Positions 24,705-34,673 of a stretch of 64,000 bases of DNA are shown piece by piece. The position numbers and the translations under genes are program-made. The stretch covers positions 1 through 64,000 of the forward strand of contig NZ_JABEQM010000004.1 of assembly GCF_014174155.1 (NCBI RefSeq). The letters are read 5' to 3'. How positions within the stretch are numbered: position 1 is the stretch's first letter; each line of letters starts with the position of its first letter. Origin of the DNA: Gluconacetobacter tumulisoli (lineage in GTDB: Bacteria > Pseudomonadota > Alphaproteobacteria > Acetobacterales > Acetobacteraceae). The notes under the pieces were generated by a model. That model had not been told where the DNA came from. It saw nothing but the letters and a program-made list of their open reading frames with translations, and did not search any database.

Positions 24705-26648
24705 CTATCCCGGTCCTTCCGATTCAAGGTCGCGCCATCGGGCAAGCGCATCGCGCATGCGGGTCACCGGCTCGTCCCATGCACGATCCGGCGGCTCGGG
24801 CCGCATCTGCCGAAACTGATGCAGGGAGGGGTACCAGCGGCTGCCACGGTCGCCCCACGGCGAGGGGGTAGGCGTGTCGAAATGCACCGACCAGCGCCAA
24901 TCGCCGCCGAAGCGGTTCAGCAGCCATACCGGCCGCCCCATCGCACCGGCCAGATGGGCGATCGCTGTATCGACCGTGATCACCAAGTCGAGCCCGGCAA
25001 TGGTCCGGGCGGTGGTCAGCAGGTCGCCCTGCGGCGGCCATTCCAGTGCAAACGGCACGTCGTTGCCGATGGTCCCGCCGGTATCGCCATGGTCCAGTGA
25101 TACGAAGGACACGCCCACGACGTCGCCTAGCGGGGCCAGTGTGCCCAGGGGGACCGAGCGCCGGTGGTCGAACCGGTAGGACGGATTGCCGGCCCAGCAC
25201 AGGCCGACCCGCGATACACCGGACGAATCGGACGCGCGGCCCGCCGGGACCGGTAGAAGATAGGGCGAGAATGCCGGAACATCGGGTATTTCCAGTCGGT
25301 CCGGCAGGCTCATCAGCCCGCAACGCGCCACGATATCGGCAGACGGCTCGGCGCCGGGCGGCAGGAGGCGGCAGCGCGACCATACCGTGCCATCGGGGTC
25401 CGGCAGGGTCCGCACGAGGCGATGCAGGGACGCAGGGATATCGAGCACCAGCTGCGTCCGCCGCACGGCCTGCGGCAGATAGCGCAGGAACTGGATCGTG
25501 TCGCCCAGCCCCTGTTCGGCGTACAGCAGGACGGCACCCGATTCGACGACCGACCCGTCCCATTCGGGGATGTCACGGCCGCGAAAATTGTCCGCGAGGG
25601 GGATCAGCCGCGACCGGGCCTCCAGACATCGCCATCCTTCCGCGCCCGCACCCCGCGCCAGCAGGAGCGTGCCAAGGTTGAAGCGTGCCCGTGCCGCATC
25701 CAGGTCGGTCCCTGCGTCCGCCCGGGCCAGCACGGCGCGGCATAATTCCTCGGCTTCCCCGGTCCGGGACAGTTCCGCCAGGACGGTGGCGACGTTGACG
25801 GCGATCCGCGAATCCTCGGGATTCAGGGCGCGCGCCGCCGCCAGGGCCGCGTGGGCCTCCGGCAGGTGGCCCAGCGCCATCAGGACCAGGCCCAGGTTGT
25901 TCTGCGTCTCCGCCACCTCGGGCGCCAGGCGGGCGGCGTGCTCCAGTGCCGTCCGGGCGACCTCGTGCCGGTTCAGCGCGAACAGGGCCGCGCCGTGATT
26001 GGCCCAGGCCGCCGCGTCGTCCGGCCGAAGGCGCACGATGTCGCGAAAGACCGCCTCGGCCTCCTCTGCCCGTCCTGCGCCGGCCAGCAGGGTGGCCAGC
26101 GCGCCCAGGCTCTCGACCCGGTCGGGCGCCAGGGCGACGGCCTGGCGGGCCAGAGCCAGGCCGCCCAGCCTGTCGCCGCCCCGGATTCGCAGATGCGCCA
26201 GGTTCAGCATCAGGACGGGATCACGGGGCCGCAGGGCAATGGCGCGGCGCAGACTGGCCTCGGCCTGCGTCTCTGCCCCCTGGGCCTCCAGCACGTCCGC
26301 CAGCGCGGCGTGGGCGCGCGGATCGCGGGGTTCGCGCAATGTCGCGACGCTCAGGGCCGCGCGCGCTTCCTCCAGATGCCCGCGTTCCTGCAGCGCGCGG
26401 CCCAGGGTGATGTGAAAATGTGCGGCCGGCAGCGTGGCGATCGCCTTGCCCGCCAGCCCGATGGCGAGGTCCGGCCGACCGGCGGCGCGCGCCACGCATG
26501 CCAGCCCATGCACCGCCTCGGGATCGCCGGGCGCGCGCGACAGGGCGGCCCGGAAATGCCGCAGAGCGCCATCCCGGTCGCCCGCTTCGAGGCAGGCCAG
26601 CCCAGTGGCCACCAAACCCGCCCCGTCGTGACGCTCGTCCTCTGGCAT
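24705..26648 (-). CDS. TPR-repeat protein with C-terminal glycosyltransferase-like domain
   Basis: 647 residues from the ATG at 26648. Residues 1 to about 330 are tandem tetratricopeptide repeats of about 34 residues (for example AAWANHGAALFALNRHEVAR, ETQNNLGLVLMALGHLPEAH). The C-terminal 300 residues resemble the glycosyltransferase-9-like part found in bacterial TPR proteins: LLYAEQGLGDTIQFLRYLP, VGLCWAGNPSYRFDHRRSVPL, and DLVITVDTAIAHLAGAMGRPVW. Similar proteins act near flagellin or surface glycosylation in some alphaproteobacteria, but no such genes are nearby, so the substrate is unknown. No signal peptide. Divergent from the M32 carboxypeptidase. Confidence 0.82.
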   Translation of the reverse strand: MPEDERHDGAGLVATGLACLEAGDRDGALRHFRAALSRAPGDPEAVHGLACVARAAGRPDLAIGLAGKAIATLPAAHFHITLGRALQERGHLEEARAALSVATLREPRDPRAHAALADVLEAQGAETQAEASLRRAIALRPRDPVLMLNLAHLRIRGGDRLGGLALARQAVALAPDRVESLGALATLLAGAGRAEEAEAVFRDIVRLRPDDAAAWANHGAALFALNRHEVARTALEHAARLAPEVAETQNNLGLVLMALGHLPEAHAALAAARALNPEDSRIAVNVATVLAELSRTGEAEELCRAVLARADAGTDLDAARARFNLGTLLLARGAGAEGWRCLEARSRLIPLADNFRGRDIPEWDGSVVESGAVLLYAEQGLGDTIQFLRYLPQAVRRTQLVLDIPASLHRLVRTLPDPDGTVWSRCRLLPPGAEPSADIVARCGLMSLPDRLEIPDVPAFSPYLLPVPAGRASDSSGVSRVGLCWAGNPSYRFDHRRSVPLGTLAPLGDVVGVSFVSLDHGDTGGTIGNDVPFALEWPPQGDLLTTARTIAGLDLVITVDTAIAHLAGAMGRPVWLLNRFGGDWRWSVHFDTPTPSPWGDRGSRWYPSLHQFRQMRPEPPDRAWDEPVTRMRDALARWRDLESEGPG

Positions 26649-26749
26649 GACGCCCTCCCCCTGGGTTGCGCGCCCGCCGCGCCATCGCACAGACTGTCGG
26701 ACAAGACGCGGCCATCCGCGCCGCGAACGAACATGCCGGAGATCAGGAC

Positions 26750-28249
26750 ATGCCCCAGCAGGCCTATGCGGAGCTCGAAACCAATTTTGCGCGCATCGGA
26801 CGAATCCGCAACGCGCTGGGGATCCTCGGCTGGGACAAGGACGTCATGATGCCACCGGGCGCCGCCGACAGCCGGGCCGAAAGCATCGCCACCCTGAGCG
26901 TCCTGTGCCACGACATGATGAGCGCCCCCATCATGGGCGACCTGCTGGCGCAGGCCGAAGTCCCGTCCGGATCGTGGCAGGAGGCCAACCTGCGGGAAAT
27001 GCGTCGGGCCCATATCCACGCGACCGCCGTGCCGTCCGACTTGGTCGAGGCCGCGTCCCGCGCCACCTCGCACTGCGAGATGGCATGGCGGACCGCCCGG
27101 CGGGACAGCGATTTCGCGAGCCTGCTGCCGCTGCTGACCGAGGTGTTGGACCGCACCCGCGACATTGCGGCGGCCAAGGGCGCCGCGCTCGGCCTGTCGC
27201 CCTATGACGCATTGCTGGACCAGTTCGATCCGGGCACGCGACGCACCGACATCGATCCGGTCTTCGCGGAACTGCGGCGCGACCTGCCGGGACTGATCGA
27301 CGCGGCGTTGGCGCACCAGGATCGCCAGCCCGCCCCCTTGCCGATGGCGGGGACGTTTCCCGTGGCCCGACAGGAAGGGCTGGGCCGGACGGTGATGACG
27401 GCGCTGGGATTCGACATGGCGCGCGGTCGGCTGGATATCAGCATCCATCCGTTCTGCGGCGGGGCAGAGGACGACGTCCGCATCACCACCCGCTATGAAC
27501 AGGACGATGTCCTCAACGCCCTCATGGGGGTCGTGCACGAAACCGGCCATGCGGTGTACGAGCAGGGCCTGCCGCCGGACTGGCGGGCGCAGCCGGTGGG
27601 CCAGGCCCGGGGCATGAGCCTGCATGAAAGCCAGTCGCTGCTGATGGAAATGCAGATCGCGCGTTCCCGCCCCTTCATGGACTGGGCGGCCCCGCTGCTG
27701 CGCCGGACGTTCGATATCGCCGAGGACGATCCGGCCTGGGGCGCCGAAAATATCTATCGCACGGTCACCCGCGTCCGCCCCGGCTTCATCCGCGTCGACG
27801 CGGACGAGGTCACCTATCCCGCCCATATCCTGGTGCGCTACGATCTGGAAACGGCGCTGATCGACGGACGCATGGCGCTGCGCGACCTGCCGGAGGCCTT
27901 CAATGCCGGAATCAAGGCGCTGCTGGGCCTGACGGTGCCTAACGACCGGCTGGGCTGCCTGCAGGATATCCACTGGCCGTCGGGATCGTGGGGGTATTTC
28001 CCAACCTACACGATGGGCGCGATCCTGGCCGCGCAACTGCGCGAGGCGGCGTTCCGCGACGACCCCGCGATCCCCCAAGCGATCGGCCGGGGCGATTTCG
28101 CGCCGCTGCTGGCCTGGCTGCGCCCGCGCATCCACGCGCAGGGCAGCCGCCTGTCCACCCCCGACATCATCCGGGCCGCGACGTGCGCGGAACCCTCCAC
28201 CCGCGCCTATCGCATGCATCTGCGCGACCGCTACTGCGGTCAGGGATAG
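26750..28249 (+). CDS. M32-family metallocarboxypeptidase
   Basis: Thermostable-carboxypeptidase-1 family (Taq/Pfu type), 499 residues, cytoplasmic. The zinc motif HETGH is at 263-267, followed by GMSLHESQSLLMEMQ with the third-ligand Glu; SIHPFCGGAEDDVRITTRY and the C-terminal QDIHWPSGSWGYFPTYTMGA are family signatures. The ATG at 26750 begins MPQQAYAELE; the frame runs 28 codons further up without homology. Removes C-terminal amino acids with broad specificity in known members. Confidence 0.93.
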   Translation: MPQQAYAELETNFARIGRIRNALGILGWDKDVMMPPGAADSRAESIATLSVLCHDMMSAPIMGDLLAQAEVPSGSWQEANLREMRRAHIHATAVPSDLVEAASRATSHCEMAWRTARRDSDFASLLPLLTEVLDRTRDIAAAKGAALGLSPYDALLDQFDPGTRRTDIDPVFAELRRDLPGLIDAALAHQDRQPAPLPMAGTFPVARQEGLGRTVMTALGFDMARGRLDISIHPFCGGAEDDVRITTRYEQDDVLNALMGVVHETGHAVYEQGLPPDWRAQPVGQARGMSLHESQSLLMEMQIARSRPFMDWAAPLLRRTFDIAEDDPAWGAENIYRTVTRVRPGFIRVDADEVTYPAHILVRYDLETALIDGRMALRDLPEAFNAGIKALLGLTVPNDRLGCLQDIHWPSGSWGYFPTYTMGAILAAQLREAAFRDDPAIPQAIGRGDFAPLLAWLRPRIHAQGSRLSTPDIIRAATCAEPSTRAYRMHLRDRYCGQG

Positions 28250-28313
28250 GGCGCGCCAGGGATATCGGCCATTCGCCGGCCGGATGTTGCCTTCGACGAC
28301 GGAACATGGCGAC

Positions 28314-29474
28314 ATGGCGCCGATGTCTCACATTCGCTCGATCCCGACCCGCCTCGCGCCCGGCGCGCTGGCTGCCTCGCTCCTTCTGTTCGCCGGACCG
28401 GCGCTGGCCGCCAAACCGGCGCCCCCTCTGGATCCTTCGGCGCCGCTGACCGAAGTCGCACGCTCGGCCTCCCGCGTCTGGAACGGTGTCGTGGTCCTGC
28501 CGGACGAACGGATGATCCTGCAATTTCCCGCGTGGACAGGCACGCCGGGCCCCGCGCTGACGCTGCGCGATACGGATGGCACGCAGCACCCCTATCCCGA
28601 CGCCGGCTGGAACGACGCGGCCACGGCCGATGCCGCGCATCGGTTCGTCGCGGTGGAAGGGCTGCATCTAACCGACGATGGCAGCCTGTGGGTCCTGGAC
28701 AGCGGCATCGCCACCGATGGCCAGCCGGCCGCGCCGGGGGGAACGAAGCTGGTTCGGATCGACACGCGAACCGGCGCCGTCGTCCGGGCCTATCCGATCG
28801 ACCCGGCGGTGCTGCATCCCGGCAGCTACCTGTCGGGGGTGCGGATCGGCCGCAACCATGCCTTCATCGGGGATTCCGGGGTGCCGGGCCTGATCGTCAT
28901 CGATCTGGGTCACGATGGCAGTCCGGTCACCCAGCGCCGGCTGCTGGACCGGCATGCGTCGCTGACCGCGCGGCGTCCGATCACGGTCGGTGGCCAGGTG
29001 CTGCGCGATCGGGCCGGGCACGCCGCCATCATCAACGTCAACCAGCTCGAAATCAGTCCGGACGGCGAATGGCTGTATTATCAGCCGGCCAGCGGCCCGC
29101 TGTATCGGATCGGGACGGAGCTTCTGACCGACACCAGCATCACCGACGTCGAACTGGATGACGGAACGACCCTTTGGTACAATACGCCACCGCTGGGGGG
29201 CATGGCGGTAGGACGCGACGGCACGCTCTATTTCGACGACGTATCGACTGGCAGCATCTTCCGGTTCACCGCCGGGCGGGTGTACCAACGCATCGTGGTC
29301 GATCCGCGCCTGCACTGGCCCGCCAACCCATATGTCACGGCCGACGGCAAGCTATATGTCCCCGTCGCCCAGCTGGACCGTACTCCGCCTCTCGACCAGG
29401 GACAGCTGGATGTCCACTGGCCCCTCGCGATGTACCGGGTCGATGTCGGTGCCCTTCCCCCGCCCGTCCGCTAG
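28314..29474 (+). CDS. Secreted Yellow/major royal jelly protein-type beta-propeller
   Basis: About 386 residues from ATG 28314 (28323 and 28284 are alternatives). A signal peptide is clear: RLAPGALAASLLLFAGPALA, then AKP. The mature chain repeats propeller strands such as DGSLWVLDSG, GTKLVRIDTRTGAVVRAYP, QLEISPDGEWLYYQPASG and GGMAVGRDGTLYFDD, the pattern of the MRJP/Yellow family also seen in bacterial L-dopachrome tautomerase-related proteins. Function in bacteria is not established; gluconolactonases share the fold. Periplasmic. Sits between the M32 peptidase and thrC with no obvious functional link. Confidence 0.75.
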   Translation: MAPMSHIRSIPTRLAPGALAASLLLFAGPALAAKPAPPLDPSAPLTEVARSASRVWNGVVVLPDERMILQFPAWTGTPGPALTLRDTDGTQHPYPDAGWNDAATADAAHRFVAVEGLHLTDDGSLWVLDSGIATDGQPAAPGGTKLVRIDTRTGAVVRAYPIDPAVLHPGSYLSGVRIGRNHAFIGDSGVPGLIVIDLGHDGSPVTQRRLLDRHASLTARRPITVGGQVLRDRAGHAAIINVNQLEISPDGEWLYYQPASGPLYRIGTELLTDTSITDVELDDGTTLWYNTPPLGGMAVGRDGTLYFDDVSTGSIFRFTAGRVYQRIVVDPRLHWPANPYVTADGKLYVPVAQLDRTPPLDQGQLDVHWPLAMYRVDVGALPPPVR

Positions 29475-29524
29475 TGGCCTGTCCCCCCTTCGCGCGGGGG
29501 CCGCTTGGGACTATGATCGGCGCC

Positions 29525-30925
29525 ATGCGCTACGTTTCTACCCGGGGACAGGCCCCCGTCCGTGACTTTTCCTCCGTGCTGCTGGCCGGGCTCGCCGAAG
29601 ATGGCGGCCTGTACCTGCCGGAAACCTGGCCGGTCCTGACCGCCGACGACTGGCGCGCCCTGCGTGGCCTGCCCTATCCGGAACTGGCCGCGCGTATCAT
29701 CGCGCCCTACGCCGAAGGCTCCATTCCGTTCGACGTCCTGCTGCGTCTGTGCCGCGAGGCCTATGCGTCGTTCGACCACGCCGCCATCGTCCCGCTGACG
29801 CAGGTCGAGGACGGATTGTTCGTCCAGGAACTGTTCCATGGTCCGACACTGGCGTTCAAGGACATGGCGATGCAGCTTCTGGGCCGCCTGTTCGACCATG
29901 TCCTGGAGCAGCGTGACGAGCATGTGACCATCGTCGGCGCGACGTCGGGCGATACCGGGTCGGCGGCGATCGAGGCCTGTCGCGGCCGCGCGCGCCTGAA
30001 GATCGTGATCCTGCATCCCGAAGGCCGGACGTCCGACGTGCAGCGGCGGCAGATGACAACCGTGCTGGAACCGAACGTGACGAACCTGGCGGTCCAGGGC
30101 ACCTTCGACGACTGCCAGGACCTGGTGAAGGCGATGTTCGCCGACGCCCCCTTCCGGCAGGACATGCGCCTGTCGGCCGTCAATTCCATCAACTGGGCCA
30201 GGATCGCGGCCCAGATCCCCTATTACGTCTATGCGGCGCTCGCGCTGGGCGCGCCCGACCGCGAGGTCTCGTTCGCGGTGCCGACCGGCAATTTCGGCAA
30301 TGTCCTGGCCGCCTGGGCGGCCCGGCGGATGGGCCTGCCGATCCGTGCGCTGTGCGTGGGGTCGAACCGCAACGACATCCTGACCCGCTTCCTGCACGAC
30401 AACGACATGAGCGTCCACGGCGTGGTGCCCAGCCTGTCGCCGTCGATGGACATCCAGGTCTCGTCGAATTTCGAGCGGCTGCTGTTCGAACTGCTGAACC
30501 GCGACGCGGAGGCCTGCGCGCGGATCATGACGTCGTTCCGCCAGACCGGCCGGATGGAGGTTCCCGACGCCGTCTGGCGCCAGGCCTCCGGTCTGTTCCA
30601 CGGCCTGGCCCTTGACGATGAGGGTACGAAGACCGAAATCCAGCATCTGAACGATGGCAGCCTCTATCTAGCCGATCCGCACAGCGCCATCGGCATCGCG
30701 GCCGGCCGGATGTTCCGGGAGCCCGGAATCCCGATGGTGGCGATGGCGACCGCGCATCCGGCCAAGTTTCCCGACGCGATGGAGCAGGCCACCGGCACCC
30801 GGCCGGCCCTGCCGAAGCGGCTTGGGGATCTGTTCGACCGTCCGGAGCGTTACGACACGGTTCCCGCGCGCCTTGAGGCCGTCGAGAACCTGGTCCGCGC
30901 GGCCGTACTGAAGAACTTCGCCTGA
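29525..30925 (+). CDS. thrC: Threonine synthase
   Basis: PLP enzyme converting O-phospho-L-homoserine to threonine. 466 residues; YVSTRGQAP at the N-terminus, PLP lysine in GPTLAFKDMAMQ (Lys112), and the phosphate-binding region ATSGDTGSAAIEA. Length fits the longer fungal/bacterial class. An in-frame ATG at 29513 adds four residues; I use 29525 because homologues start MRYVSTRG. Followed 61 bp later by the M16 peptidase gene, a pairing seen in many alphaproteobacteria. Confidence 0.96.
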   Translation: MRYVSTRGQAPVRDFSSVLLAGLAEDGGLYLPETWPVLTADDWRALRGLPYPELAARIIAPYAEGSIPFDVLLRLCREAYASFDHAAIVPLTQVEDGLFVQELFHGPTLAFKDMAMQLLGRLFDHVLEQRDEHVTIVGATSGDTGSAAIEACRGRARLKIVILHPEGRTSDVQRRQMTTVLEPNVTNLAVQGTFDDCQDLVKAMFADAPFRQDMRLSAVNSINWARIAAQIPYYVYAALALGAPDREVSFAVPTGNFGNVLAAWAARRMGLPIRALCVGSNRNDILTRFLHDNDMSVHGVVPSLSPSMDIQVSSNFERLLFELLNRDAEACARIMTSFRQTGRMEVPDAVWRQASGLFHGLALDDEGTKTEIQHLNDGSLYLADPHSAIGIAAGRMFREPGIPMVAMATAHPAKFPDAMEQATGTRPALPKRLGDLFDRPERYDTVPARLEAVENLVRAAVLKNFA

Positions 30926-30986
30926 TCCCGTATTCCACTCTCCCGACGCCCGGCTGCCGCCGGCCGGACCGTCACGCAGGACCGTA

Positions 30987-32252
30987 ATGACCGAGCAGAT
31001 CAACGTCACCCGCCTTCCCTCCGGCCTCACGGTCGTCACCGAACGCATGGACCGCGTGGAAACCGTCTCCTTCGGCGCCTATGTCGCCGCGGGGACGTGC
31101 AACGAGCATGCCGAGGAAAACGGGGTTTCGCACTTTCTCGAACATATGGCCTTCAAGGGGACGGACAGCCGGACCGCCGCCGGAATCGCCGAGGAAATCG
31201 AGAATGTCGGCGGCCATATCAATGCCTATACGGCGCGCGAGCACACCGCCTATTACGTCAAGCTGCTGAAGGAAGATCTGGCGCTGGGCGTCGACATCAT
31301 CGGCGACATCCTGACGCACAGCAGCTTCGCCCCTGATGAGGTCGAGCGCGAGCGCGGCGTCATCCTCCAGGAAATCGGACAGGCGAACGACACGCCGGAC
31401 GATATCATCTTCGATCATTTCCAGGAAACGGCGTTCCCCGACCAGGCGATGGGCCGCCCCACCCTGGGCACCGAAGCGCTGATCCGCGACATGAGCCGCG
31501 ACACCCTGATGCGCTACATGCGCACCCACTACACTACGGCGAACACGGTCATCGCGGCGGCGGGAAACCTGCATCACGCTGAACTGGTGGCGCTGGTCGA
31601 ACGGCATTTCCGCGACCTGCCGGCGCCGGAGACGACGGCGCGGTTCGAATCCCGTTATCTGGGCGGCGAATTCCGCAAGGAAAAGGAGCTGGACCAGGCC
31701 CATGTGGTGCTGGGCTTCCCATCGGTCGGATATGGCGATCCGGATTATTATCCCGTTCTGCTGCTCTCGACCGTGCTGGGCGGGGGCATGTCCTCGCGCC
31801 TGTTCCAGGAGATCCGCGAAAAGCGGGGGCTGGTCTATTCGGTCTATTCGTTCAACGCGCCGTTCCGCGACGGCGGCCTGTTCGGCATCTATGCCGGCAC
31901 CGGCGAGGATCAGGTCGAGGAACTGATCCCGGTGACTCTGGAGGAACTGCGCAAGGTTCAGCACCAGGTAGGACAGGGAGAACTGGACCGGGCGCGCGCC
32001 CAGCTGAAATCCTCGCTGCTGATGTCGCTGGAAAGCACCGGCAGCCGATGCGAGCAACTGGCCCGGCAGCTTCAGATCTTCGGCCGGCTGATTCCCACCG
32101 CCGAGACCGTGGCGAAGGTCAACGCCGTCACCGTGGACGACGTGCGACGCGTGGCGGCCCGCCTGTTTCATGGGACGCCGACGCTGGCTTCGCTCGGCCC
32201 GATCCGGAACATCCCCCCCGTCGCCACGATCTCGGAGATCCTCGCGGCATGA
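30987..32252 (+). CDS. M16-family zinc peptidase (processing-peptidase-like)
   Basis: 421 residues. The inverted zinc motif HFLEH is at 49-53 (HFLEHMAFKGT), with the downstream Glu in the ERERGVILQEIGQANDTPDD segment. The C-terminal half carries the second M16 domain including GGGMSSRLFQEIREKRGLVYSVYS. This is the bacterial relative of mitochondrial processing peptidase beta. It lacks a signal peptide and so is cytoplasmic. Overlaps pmbA by ATGA. Confidence 0.94.
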   Translation: MTEQINVTRLPSGLTVVTERMDRVETVSFGAYVAAGTCNEHAEENGVSHFLEHMAFKGTDSRTAAGIAEEIENVGGHINAYTAREHTAYYVKLLKEDLALGVDIIGDILTHSSFAPDEVERERGVILQEIGQANDTPDDIIFDHFQETAFPDQAMGRPTLGTEALIRDMSRDTLMRYMRTHYTTANTVIAAAGNLHHAELVALVERHFRDLPAPETTARFESRYLGGEFRKEKELDQAHVVLGFPSVGYGDPDYYPVLLLSTVLGGGMSSRLFQEIREKRGLVYSVYSFNAPFRDGGLFGIYAGTGEDQVEELIPVTLEELRKVQHQVGQGELDRARAQLKSSLLMSLESTGSRCEQLARQLQIFGRLIPTAETVAKVNAVTVDDVRRVAARLFHGTPTLASLGPIRNIPPVATISEILAA

Positions 32253-33589
32253 CGCACGATCCGCTCGACCTGATCGGCACCCTGATCGGCAAGGCCCGGA
32301 TTGCCGGGGCCGATGCGGCGGACGCGGTCTACATGGCCCGCACGTCCCATGCCGTGCAAATCCGCAACGGCAGGACCGAGGACCTGGAACGGTCGGAAAC
32401 CACCGATCTGGGCCTGCGCGTCTTCGTCGGCCGGCAGTCGGCGATCGTCTCGGCGACCGGGCTGGATCCCGAGCGGTTCGACCAGCTGGTCGACCAAGCG
32501 CTGGCCATGGCCCGCGTGGTGCCGGAAGATCCGCATTCCGGCCTCTCCCCCCAGGCGCAGACCGGGTTCGTCGACGCGGCGGGGCTGGATCTGCTGGACC
32601 CGGCGCGGCCCGGCACCGCCGAATTGCTGGACCGCGCCCGCGCGGCTGAAGACGCGGCGATGGCCGTCACGGGCGTGACCAACAGCAATGGTGGATCGGC
32701 GTCGGCCGGCCTGTCGGAAATCGTGCTGATGACGTCGGCGGGATTTTCCGGACGCTATGCGCGCAGCAGCCATTCGGTGTCGGCCAGCGTGCTGGCGGGC
32801 CAAGGCACCGGCATGCAGCGCGATTATGATTTCCACGCCACGGTGCATCTGGAGGATCTGGACGATCCGGCCGTCATCGGGCGCAGCGCCGGCGAACGTG
32901 CGGTCGCGCGCCTGAATCCGACCCGGCCCCGGACCGGCAGCATGCCGGTCGTCTTCGATCCGCGGGTATCGTCCAGCCTGCTGGGTCATCTGGCGGGCGC
33001 GGTGAACGGCAGCGCCATCGCGCGGGGAACGTCCTTCCTGAAGGATCGCATGGGCCAGCGAATCATGCCCGCCGGCATCGACGTCCTGGACAATCCCGCG
33101 CGCCCGCGCGGCCTGTCCGCCCACCCGTTCGACGGCGAAGGCGTGCGCACGGGCGAACTGGTCATCGTCGAGGACGGCATCCTGCGCAACTGGGCGCTCG
33201 ATTCCCGCAGCGCCCGGCAGATCGGGCTGGCAGCCAATGGCCGGGCCAGCCGTGGCACCTCCGCCCCCCCCGCACCGTCGCTGGGCAGCCTGTATGCCCG
33301 TCCCGGAGCCCCGGCCCCCGGAGAACTGATGGCGGATATCGCCGAGGGGCTGTATATTACCGAGATGATGGGATCGGCCATCAATGGCCTGACCGGGGAT
33401 TACAGTCGTGGCGCCGCGGGTTTCATGATCCGCAATGGCGTCCTCGCGGAACCGGTCGCGGAACTGACCGTTGCGGGGAACCTGAACGACATGTTCGCGC
33501 GTCTGGTCCTGGCCAGCGACCTGGAATTCCGGCGGGGCATCAACGCCCCCACCATCCGGATCGATGGCATGATGATCGCCGGTTCCTGA
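32249..33589 (+). CDS. pmbA: TldE/PmbA-family metalloprotease subunit
   Basis: 446 residues from the ATG at 32249, which overlaps the M16 stop by 4 bp. Family marks: VQIRNGRTEDLERSETTDLGLRVFVG near the N-terminus, NSNGGSASAGLSEIVLMTSAGF, and the C-terminal ITEMMGSAINGLTGDYSRGAAGFMIRNG. In E. coli TldD/PmbA form a heterodimeric protease needed for microcin B17 maturation and CcdA degradation. Only the TldE half is here; PmbA itself lacks the active-site zinc motif. Translational coupling to an M16 peptidase suggests joint peptide turnover. Confidence 0.93.
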   Translation: MTHDPLDLIGTLIGKARIAGADAADAVYMARTSHAVQIRNGRTEDLERSETTDLGLRVFVGRQSAIVSATGLDPERFDQLVDQALAMARVVPEDPHSGLSPQAQTGFVDAAGLDLLDPARPGTAELLDRARAAEDAAMAVTGVTNSNGGSASAGLSEIVLMTSAGFSGRYARSSHSVSASVLAGQGTGMQRDYDFHATVHLEDLDDPAVIGRSAGERAVARLNPTRPRTGSMPVVFDPRVSSSLLGHLAGAVNGSAIARGTSFLKDRMGQRIMPAGIDVLDNPARPRGLSAHPFDGEGVRTGELVIVEDGILRNWALDSRSARQIGLAANGRASRGTSAPPAPSLGSLYARPGAPAPGELMADIAEGLYITEMMGSAINGLTGDYSRGAAGFMIRNGVLAEPVAELTVAGNLNDMFARLVLASDLEFRRGINAPTIRIDGMMIAGS

Positions 33590-33641
33590 ACCCTCCGGAC
33601 GAGGGCGACGGATCGGCAAGCACAGGAATAAGCTGACACCC

Positions 33642-34628
33642 ATGACCAGAACGACCCAGACCGTCGTTTCCCGACCGGCGCGCCGGACCTCCGTACTGTT
33701 GCTGGGGGCAGCCCTTGCCCTGCTGCCGGTGACGGGCATGCCGCATCACGCGGACGCCCGCCCGGGCGGCGGATCGTCGTTCGGCAGCCGGGGATCGCGC
33801 ACCTACAGCGCGCCCCCGCCGACGGCGACCTCGCCCTACGGCGGCACGCCGATGCAGCGTTCCATCACGCCGCAATCCCCTGGCCCGGGCTATGGCATGG
33901 GCGCGCCCTCGGCCTTTCCCCGCTCGCCCTACGGCACCCCCTATGCCGCGATGAGCCGGCCGCATCCGTTCGCCAACGGCTTCCTGGGCGGCCTGCTGGG
34001 TGCCGGGCTGTTCGGCGTGCTGTTCGGGCACGGGATCGCGGGCGGCCTGCACGGGGGCGGCAGCTTCCTGGGGGTCCTGATCCAGCTCCTGTTGCTGGGT
34101 CTGCTGATCGGCTGGCTGGTCCGCCGGTTCGGCGGCGGCGGACGCACCGCCATGCCGACGCAGGCGGGGCCTTACGGTCAAGGAACTTACGGCCAGGGCA
34201 TGCCCGGCCCGTCATCTGCGCAGGTCACGATCACGCCCGACGATTATCGTGCGTTCCAAAGACTGCTGCTGGACATCCAGGCGGCATGGAGCCAGCAGAA
34301 CCTGCCGGCCCTGCAGCACATGGCCACGCCCGAGATGGTGGGATATTTCAACGCCCAGCTTTCGGATCTGGCCAGCCGGGGGGCCCGCAACGTCGTGTCG
34401 GACGTACGGTTCGAGCAGGGAGACCTGTCGGAAGCCTGGAGCGAGAACGGGTTCGACTATGCCACCGTCGCCATCCGCTATTCGATGGTCGACATCACCA
34501 CCGACATGACCGGCCATGTCATCGACGGCAGTTCGACCGAGCGGGTTACGGCGACGGAATTGTGGACCTTCGTGCGGCCGTCACGCGGCGGCGCATGGCT
34601 GCTGTCGGCCATTCAGCAGGCCCGCTGA
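33642..34628 (+). CDS. Secreted Tim44-domain protein with Gly/Pro-rich spacer
   Basis: 328 residues. An N-terminal signal or anchor (TSVLLLGAALALLPVTG) is followed by a Gly/Ser/Pro-rich segment (about 40-100), a hydrophobic Gly-rich stretch (NGFLGGLLGAGLFGVLFG plus FLGVLIQLLLLGLLIGWLV) that may insert as two helices, then the C-terminal Tim44-like domain from about 195 (DYRAFQRLLLDIQAAW to LLSAIQQAR). Proteins of this layout occur throughout proteobacteria; function unknown. It is the second Tim44-domain gene of the window and shares the fold, not the architecture, of the one at 8195-8887. Confidence 0.83.
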   Translation: MTRTTQTVVSRPARRTSVLLLGAALALLPVTGMPHHADARPGGGSSFGSRGSRTYSAPPPTATSPYGGTPMQRSITPQSPGPGYGMGAPSAFPRSPYGTPYAAMSRPHPFANGFLGGLLGAGLFGVLFGHGIAGGLHGGGSFLGVLIQLLLLGLLIGWLVRRFGGGGRTAMPTQAGPYGQGTYGQGMPGPSSAQVTITPDDYRAFQRLLLDIQAAWSQQNLPALQHMATPEMVGYFNAQLSDLASRGARNVVSDVRFEQGDLSEAWSENGFDYATVAIRYSMVDITTDMTGHVIDGSSTERVTATELWTFVRPSRGGAWLLSAIQQAR

Positions 34629-34673
34629 CGGGGCGATGATCAGGGGCCGGTTCGAACCGGCCCCTTCCGGCCT

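Noticed and set aside
32249-33589. TldD rather than PmbA
   Set aside because: The HExxxH zinc motif of TldD is absent and the C-terminal ITEMMGSAINGLTGDYSRG signature is that of the PmbA/TldE side.
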